From positions 31,566,500 through 31,630,499 of the forward strand of contig OY282607.1 in the NCBI GenBank assembly GCA_958298945.1: DNA of 64,000 nt, given 5' to 3'. Position numbers and translations under genes: made by a program. Source of the DNA: Atherix ibis. Lineage: Eukaryota; Arthropoda; Insecta; Diptera; Athericidae. Under the pieces are notes generated by a model. That model was not told where the DNA came from. It did no database searches and saw nothing but the letters and a program-made list of their open reading frames with translations. Below, in pieces: positions 58,035 through 64,000 of the stretch; position 1 is the first letter of the stretch, and the number at the start of each line of letters is the position of its first letter.

Positions 58035-58244
58035 CTATAGTATATCTTCCATGCGTTTAAATAAATAATCGTCGATCATGACCCGATAAGGCGGTCCATT
58101 TACCGTAATGCGAACTCCGGTTTCATTAAGGATGACAGATATGGACCCAGATGCCATATGGTTCCAACAGTGTGTTTTTGTGGAGAGAATAATATCTCCA
58201 AAATCTCTTGTGTATTTTGCCTCTAAACCAAATAATTGAGCCAA
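58035..58244 (-). pseudogene. GYVNKQN-type transposase fragment
   Basis: An open frame of 69 codons contains SISVILNETGVRITVNGPPY and RVMIDDYLFKRMEDI. This corresponds to the FEDAxGxAVTVNGxRYRxMIxDFLxPxxxxI block between the first and second catalytic regions of the family at 41813-42730. Catalytic blocks are absent and no inverted repeats were found. Confidence 0.5.
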
Positions 58245-58612
58245 AAATTAGTTTCATTACTTAACATGATTCTGCACCAAGGACTTTTAAGTGTGTTTTG
58301 TAGTGAATTGATGGCGACTGACCACAAGATTTAATTAGGATTGAGTCCACCTAGAAAGTCCTCTGTACTCCATTGAATTTTTTAATTATTTTTGAAATAT
58401 TTTAGACAAGAGCTAGAATCTTGTTTATACTCAAAAAAAAAAAAAAATACAAGTAATTTGTAAGGATTTTGTATGAGAGAAATAAAAAAATAAAAATAAA
58501 AAACCAACAATCACTTTTCATTTTTGGGAGAAAACATAAAAAGTTAACATTTTATTTTCTTCTCAAAATCTTTTGAGCGGATTTATCTTCATGGATAAAT
58601 TTTAATATAGTT
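58245..58612. other. AT-rich spacer
   Basis: No gene recognised. A run of 14 A lies near 58434-58447. Confidence 0.5.
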
Positions 58613-58615
58613 TAA

Positions 58616-58638
58616 AACACACACACACACACACACAC
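58616..58638 (+). repeat. (AC)n microsatellite
   Basis: About 11 uninterrupted AC units lie just upstream of the LINE insertion at 58666. Confidence 0.92.
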
Positions 58639-58650
58639 ATGTATATTTGC

Positions 58651-58665
58651 ATATGCACTTCTATG
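58651..58665 (+). repeat. target-site duplication, left copy
   Basis: ATATGCACTTCTATG occurs here and again at 59330-59344, directly after the poly-A tail of the LINE. Confidence 0.93.
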
Positions 58666-59329
58666 CATATGGAAGGAAGAGCGGCGAAAGGTCCTCTGCA
58701 AAGAGGAGAGATCCGAGAGTCTTCGCCTCTGGCAAGAGAGATGGGACAGCTCGACGAAGGGTCGGTGGACTCATCGGCTGATCCCAGATGTCAACAAATC
58801 GGGTATTATAACTCTTGACTGGGCATGGATGCTTTCGGGCATACTTGCACAGATTCAAGAGAACTGACTCCCCAAACTGTCATCGTTGCCGCGATGTGGT
58901 CGAGGATGCAGAACACGTGTTCTTCCAATGCCCCTTCTACGGGGAGACACGGGCAGAACTGAAGAGAAATCTGGACCATTCCATCAGCCCAGAGGACATA
59001 ATGGAGTGCATGCTGAAGAGCCAATCGGCTTGGAACAGAGTTGCAGAGTACGCGGAATCCATCATCAAGGATCTTCGCACCACGTACGAGGAATAGGCCG
59101 CGAGACGTCATGGCGCCAGGTCAGCAGTAACAACAAATAAGAACGCCCCGGCGAAGTAGTATTTACAAAGAGTGCCGCTGCGGAACCATCGTTCCGGGAG
59201 CAAGGTTAGAGATGCAGGTTAGGTTTAAGTGAGGTAAAATCCCACATAAATCGTCTGGCAGGTACAAGGTCCTCCAGACGAGTACCTTTCGAAGGTTTCC
59301 CCCTGCACCTCATGAATATAAAAAAAAAA
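58666..59329 (+). mobile_element. 5'-truncated R1-type LINE with poly-A and 15-bp target-site duplication
   Basis: The insertion is 664 bp. It starts within the C-terminal coding region, ends in a 3' untranslated region and about ten A, and is bounded by perfect 15-bp duplications. Its base composition is far more GC-rich than the flanks. The 3' untranslated part contains TAAAATCCCACA and CCTTTCGAAGG, resembling the tail at 45636-45725. Severe 5' truncation is normal for target-primed reverse transcription. Confidence 0.93.
58667..59096 (+). pseudogene. R1-type LINE ORF2 C-terminus
   Basis: The first frame reads LWQERWDSSTKGRWTHRLIP (WQERWD starts at 58730), the usual block before the C-terminal region in R1-type proteins. 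It then meets a stop. From 58815 another frame reads LTGHGCFRAYLHRFKRTDSP and CHRCRDVVEDAEHVFFQC, a C-x2-C-x8-H-x4-C zinc finger, and continues to LRTTYEE and a TAG at 59094-59096. The frame change near 58800 is the only obvious damage. No reverse-transcriptase or endonuclease domain is present because of 5' truncation. Confidence 0.9.
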
Positions 59330-59344
59330 ATATGCACTTCTATG
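59330..59344 (+). repeat. target-site duplication, right copy
   Basis: This is the perfect copy of 58651-58665, with the first A shared with the poly-A tail. Confidence 0.93.
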
Positions 59345-60636
59345 TTACGTTGTTTTAGTATTATTTATATTCAATGAGGGGTTGAAGTTCAAAGCAAAGC
59401 TAATAAAATCGAGACATTATAAAACGTTTGTCGGATGACATTGAAAGGTATAACATACCCTATAGAATTATTACATATGATAAGAGGATATATATAGTCC
59501 TTAATATATATATTTTTTTTTTTTATTTTATTTGTACTACTCATTCCAAGATTGTATCATATTTTTTCAATACTGTGCCATCCATAAAAGAGAAACATTT
59601 TGTCAATATTCCTGTTTTTATAAAAAAAAATACCATAGAAGAAAAAAACAAGAGGAAAACTTAACAATAACAAAATATAAATCAAAAAGGAAAAATTGTT
59701 TAAAAAATAATAAAGATGGGAGCCATGAAGTGGGCGGGGGGGTATATTTTTTATAATACATACAGGTAAGAAGAAAATGCATAGACAAATTAAGTAGAAT
59801 TGAGATTGTAGGAGTAGAAAATGAAATGAAATCAAAAAAAAAAAAACTCACCATTTACCATATATGCATAGATAGGAAAAAAGGATAACATCACCCTTAT
59901 ATGCAGATGAATAAACGTGTTAACAGACATACATAAAAACCATGGCATCAGGGGGTGAAAATATGATTCCTGTAGGTACATGGTTCGTTTTCTTTTCAAA
60001 AACATTATCATTATCCTTTTTGTTACTATTTTCTATTATTATTATTATTACTATTATCCTTTTCATTTACATATGTTTAGCAAATGTATAGTCTGCATAT
60101 ACTCGAGTATAGAACACTTTTCCATATGGTAGTAAAATATCTTGTAAAATGCAAAAAATAAAAAGAAACACTCACCTTTCCATGTTTGATGATTTTCTCA
60201 TTTTCCACACCTAACAATTCAGGATGACACGATATATTTTCTTTCCTTTTTTATTTTTTATTTTACAAACTAAATTTTTTTTGTATCCAATAAATTACAA
60301 CAAAAATAAACACACAAACACTGAATATACTTTCAATATACGCTGGAGGGATGGATGGTGTTTGATTTTGTTATGTACACTTTATAAAAGCCAAAAATAC
60401 CATCCTAGGATTATTAAGGTCTATTTATTATATTAGAAGAATTTTTTTCACCATTTTTACCTCTTTTTTTTGCTTTGTATCTTTTACAGTTTTTCTGTTT
60501 TTTTTTTATACCTTAAACTAACCTTATATATAAAAATAATGATTTAAAAAAATATATTTTAGAGTAAGGAGTAACTTATTGATTGTTTTTATATTTTATT
60601 TAAATTTTTTATTTGTTTTTCTTTTCAGATATCCTT
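59345..60636. other. AT-rich spacer
   Basis: No gene recognised. It holds a short ATT microsatellite near 60034-60051 and a G-run (GGGCGGGGGGG) near 59732-59742. Open frames are low in complexity. Confidence 0.55.
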
Positions 60637-60638
60637 TA

Positions 60639-61714
60639 CAAGGTGTATAAGCTTAGATGGCGTAAGTGAGCGAGCGTATTAAGCTACAATGGGTACGCCA
60701 TACTTTTTTTTATGAGTTTGACATCTGTCAATATTAATCAGTGTACATTGTTAGCCATTTCGTACAACAAGATACATTTTTCCTTTAGTAATCATGTCTA
60801 GTTTTGTGCCATAAAAAGAGCATATGCGGGTAGCTCTGCTTTTATGCTTCAATTTGAAGAAATCGGCTGTCGAATCATATCGATTGCTTATGGAGGTCTA
60901 TGGTGATAGAAACAACATGCCGAGATTGGTTTCGCCGGTTCAAAGATGGCAATTTTGACTTGTGGGACAAGAAGCGTGAAAATCGGCCTAGGAAGGTTGA
61001 GTACCATCAATTGCAGGCTCTTTTGCATGAAGACGATACCCAATCGCAAAAAATGCTCGCGGAGCAATTGGGTGTTACTTAACCAGGCATTTCCATGCGT
61101 CTGCGTCCCACGGGAGATTGAAAAGCCAACCATCGTGCCATGGGGAGATTGACGGCCAACCACCAACATCTTCCCCAAGACCAAATCGCTTCGGACCGAA
61201 GACGATGCTGTGCGTTTGGTGAGATCAACAGGGTATCGTCTACTATGCGATGTTGGAACCTGGTGAAACTGTCAATGCCCACCGCTACCACTAACAACTG
61301 ATCAAATTGCACCGATCTCTGCGTGAAAAAAGGACGGATTATAAACAAAGACATGACAAGCTGATTTTCCTCCACGATAACGCACCATCGCACACGTCAA
61401 AAATGGTCCGAAACTACTTGAAGACACTCAACTTGGAGGTGCTACCCTACCCCGCTTATTCCGCTTATTCACCAGACCTGACCCCTTGCGACTATCACCT
61501 GTTTTCGTCGATGGGCCACGCGCCCGCTGAGCAGCACTTCGATTCTTACGAAGACCTCCGAAAATGGCTTAATGAGTGGTTTGCCTCGAAAGAGAAGGAA
61601 TTTTTTTTGGTGTGGTATCCACAAATTACCCGAGAAATTGGAAAAATGTGTAGCTAGCTGGAAAAAAATGTGTTTTTTTGACTGAAAACAGTGGATTTAA
61701 GCTTATACACCTGG
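60639..61714 (+). mobile_element. Mos1-like mariner, copy 3, with ITRs and TA duplication
   Basis: TA flanks both sides (60637-60638, 61715-61716). The left ITR is damaged (GGTGTATAAGCTTAGAT); the right keeps GGATTTAAGCTTATACACC. The element is 1,076 bp, shortened by deletions. The leader keeps ATGAGTTTGACATCTGTCAA, the form from which copy 1's hairpin arose. Confidence 0.88.
60797..61656 (+). pseudogene. Mos1-like transposase pseudogene, copy 3
   Basis: The ATG at 60797 reads MSSFVP, then a TAA. A deletion of about 11 bp near 60905 removes the SALSET codons. The frame from 60903 reads ETTCRDWFRRFKDGNFDLWD and RENRPRKVEYHQLQ, ending in a TAA at 61080-61082 directly after EQLGVT, the same stop as in copy 1. 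A different, larger deletion near 61115-61165 removes the region up to TTNIFPKTKSLR, including the first aspartate. From 61307 the frame reads LIFLHDNAPSHTSK, then the AYSAY duplication and SPDLTPCDYHLF, and breaks near the C-terminus at an extra T. Confidence 0.9.
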
Positions 61715-61716
61715 TA

Positions 61717-64000
61717 AAATATATACATATGAATTAAGACTTTTATTTTTTTTTCTTCTTTTTTTTTGGTTTAAAAAACACTTTTATTAAAAATAAAACA
61801 TTCTAAAATTGTCATTTAAAAATAAACTACAATATTATAAATTGAAAAATTGAAAATTATTATTGAAATTTTAAAAATCTTATTTAAGATTTTTTAAAGT
61901 TTTTTTTAAATTTTTTTACTCAAAAATATTGAACAAGAATACAAAATTAGCATAGATTTTTTTTTTTTGGTAAAGTAAGCCATCTCAGATGTATATTAGT
62001 AAACATTTATGTTTAAGGACGAAAAATAACTAACATTCGTATTTATTCTTGATCAAATATTGTAAATAATTTTTTTTTTGCAGCAATATTTACATATAAG
62101 ACCTACGACTATAGAGGAAAATAGGGCAAAAAAATTGGTTAAAAAAGGTGGATTATATATATCAAGGACACAGTAACAAAATTATATTAAGTCAGAATAT
62201 GTATATATATGTTTTTTTTGGCAAAAAAAAAACACAAAAAAATAGAAAAGGAGGAAAATCACTAAACTTGTATTATAATAGAATAAATGAATTTTTGAAA
62301 TTTTTCCTTGAATTTTCTTTGCAAACTTTTCTGCTATGGGTGACTGACGTATTGTATCATTAAACTTTTCCTTTAATTTTCTTTTTCTTTTTTTTGATTA
62401 TTTTCACCATTTCTCCCATTAGAATTTTGTTTATATTTTATTTTATTTTTATCCTTTTTTTAAAGGTCAGTCTATTATTATTATTATTAATAGTAAATAG
62501 ACTTTTTGGCTTGAATTTTTTCGTTCTTCCTTTTTGCTTCTATAGCCATCTTGAAGGCCAATTCGAACGGAAATATTTTGCTTTATTTTTACTTTGATTT
62601 TAGCATATAACTTAAATCGAATTATTATATAAGCTAATCGAAACTATATTATATATAATTCTATGAATACAATACCAAGAAATAAGGGGAAATTTTCATA
62701 AATTCTTTAAATATACCTGATAGTGTGTGTGGAATTTTTGTGCGATTCCATATAGCAGAAATTATTTATGAGCGTAGATGTGTACACGTATCTAGAAGCA
62801 TATGTACGATTATATTGGATTGTGACTTATTTTTCTCCTTAGAATAATATTGATATAAGGGTAGTTTATTTTTTTTCTTCTTCTTCTTAATATTATTTAT
62901 ATGACAGGTAATCAAATATCTACAAAATTACTACTCTGCCAATATTTCTGCTGTTCCGTTCAGAAAATTCGTGTTCGACTTTTCGATAGGGATTTTTAGT
63001 GCTCTTGTACTTTTGGGAAAAATATCTATTCTCCGATTAAGTAACTATCAACAGAATTTATGCCAATAGTTTTATGACAGCTGTCATATAGATAATAAAC
63101 GTAAATACAAGAAAAAGGTATCTTAAGAAATGTTCCTAATTCAATTAAACTGATATTTATGAAAATTTTATTTAATTATATTACTATTTGTTCGTAGTTA
63201 TATGATGGTGTATAAGAGTGTATTAAGGACATTGGTTAAATCCTATTAAATTTTCAAGTATATAAATTCTACAGTAACTAATTATATAGTGTATTTTTAA
63301 TTAAAGAAAAGGAAATTGATAAATTAATTTTATGTTTTTACTTTATTGCATTTTTAATTTTTTGTTTTGTTTTTATATTAGCGAAAGAACTAAATTATTT
63401 TACCAAAACTTTTAACGTCATTTTTAAGTATTTGAAAATATTAAATGTATTTTATTCAATTAAATAAGATCTATTTTGTTAGTTTTCATTTTGTTCTTTT
63501 TTTTAAAAAAAAAAACTCTAATTAATTTCAAAAAGAAATTTAAAAAAATCAGAAATTTTACATAATTTTTTGTAAATTTAATAACAAATAGTTTATTTTA
63601 AAATTATGACAGGATATTTTGGATTAAATTATTTTTAAAAAAATATATAATTTATATTTTAAATGTGTTTATTTTTTCATCAAGATCACTTACATTTACC
63701 CATTATGGAAGAGATAAAATTTTCGATATTATTTTTTTTCTTTTATTTAAAAACATTTACATAGTAAAAAATATGAAATTTTTATACAAAAAAACTACCA
63801 TTTTATTATAAGCAAAATTAAATAATTGTGAATATGTTCTTATTTCAATTTGGATCCCTTTTTACAAAAAAAAATTTCTTTTAAATAATTACGAATATTG
63901 CATCTTTTTTATTATATGGTATATAAAAAACATTCTTCAACTAATAAACTCTTATAATCGTAGGGAAATTTTCCTGATTTTTTTTTTCATTACAACTTTT
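61717..64000. other. AT-rich spacer to the window end
   Basis: No gene or element recognised. Long A/T runs and a short ATT microsatellite near 62474-62490 are the only features. Confidence 0.55.

Noticed and set aside
59557..59854. Open frames of 74-92 codons around a T-rich region
   Set aside because: They are dominated by F, L, I and K from homopolymer runs and exist on both strands, as expected for AT-rich DNA.

Overview
This 64 kb window is strongly AT-rich eukaryotic DNA. It holds old, layered transposable-element remains and no host gene that I can recognise. The element mix is Tc1/mariner DNA transposons of at least eight families plus jockey-like, R1-like and RTE-like non-LTR retrotransposons. 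It points to an arthropod, and I lean towards an insect such as a dipteran; a copepod is a real alternative. There are no long open genes, rRNA, tRNA or CRISPR arrays. The window looks like intergenic or long-intron DNA.

Layout. 1-2560: a mariner 5' fragment at the edge, AT-rich spacer and a minus-strand mariner remnant. 2.8-4.0 kb: a broken mariner. 5.3-6.6 kb: Mos1-like mariner copy 1, with intact inverted terminal repeats (ITRs) and TA duplication. 8.8-9.5 kb: a half mariner, followed directly by minisatellite array 1 (9.5-12.2 kb). 13.4-14.7 kb: an R1-like LINE 3' half. 15.5-17.25 kb and 19.16-20.06 kb: arrays 2 and 3. 22.97-24.25 kb: a jockey-like fragment and a mariner remnant, both internally duplicated. 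27.7-28.9 kb: a full-length mariner with frameshifts. 30.5-31.7 kb: a strong hairpin and a second R1-like tail. 32.7-34.35 kb: Mos1-like copy 2 between diverged direct repeats of host DNA. 34.56-35.1 kb: an RTE-like tail and transposase scraps. 37.26-39.7 kb: two mariner 5' fragments, a complete cecropia-type mariner and a 32-bp-arm palindrome. 40.58-44.1 kb: a nest, with a jockey-like element interrupted by transposase genes, followed by an RTE-like remnant. 45.6-50.7 kb: a LINE tail, a mariner inside a duplicated segment and an internally deleted Tc1. 53.6-54.3 kb: a tandem repeat. 55.2-57.8 kb: two more mariners. 58.67-59.33 kb: a 5'-truncated LINE with a poly-A tail and a 15-bp target-site duplication (TSD), the youngest-looking insertion here. 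60.6-61.7 kb: Mos1-like copy 3. The remainder is AT-rich spacer.

No transposase or reverse transcriptase in the window is intact. Stops, frameshifts, internal deletions or lost catalytic aspartates break every copy. The genes therefore do not act together; the interest is in the history they record. Two separately inserted Mos1-like copies share the same premature stop and the same 9-bp duplication, so an already dead sequence was probably mobilised in trans. One of them carries a templated inverted duplication that made a new hairpin. Three minisatellite arrays share a GTAAAAATT core in one orientation. One transposon insertion in the jockey-like element can be removed in silico to restore the flanking reading. 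Family names are from motif recognition only; no database search was possible.
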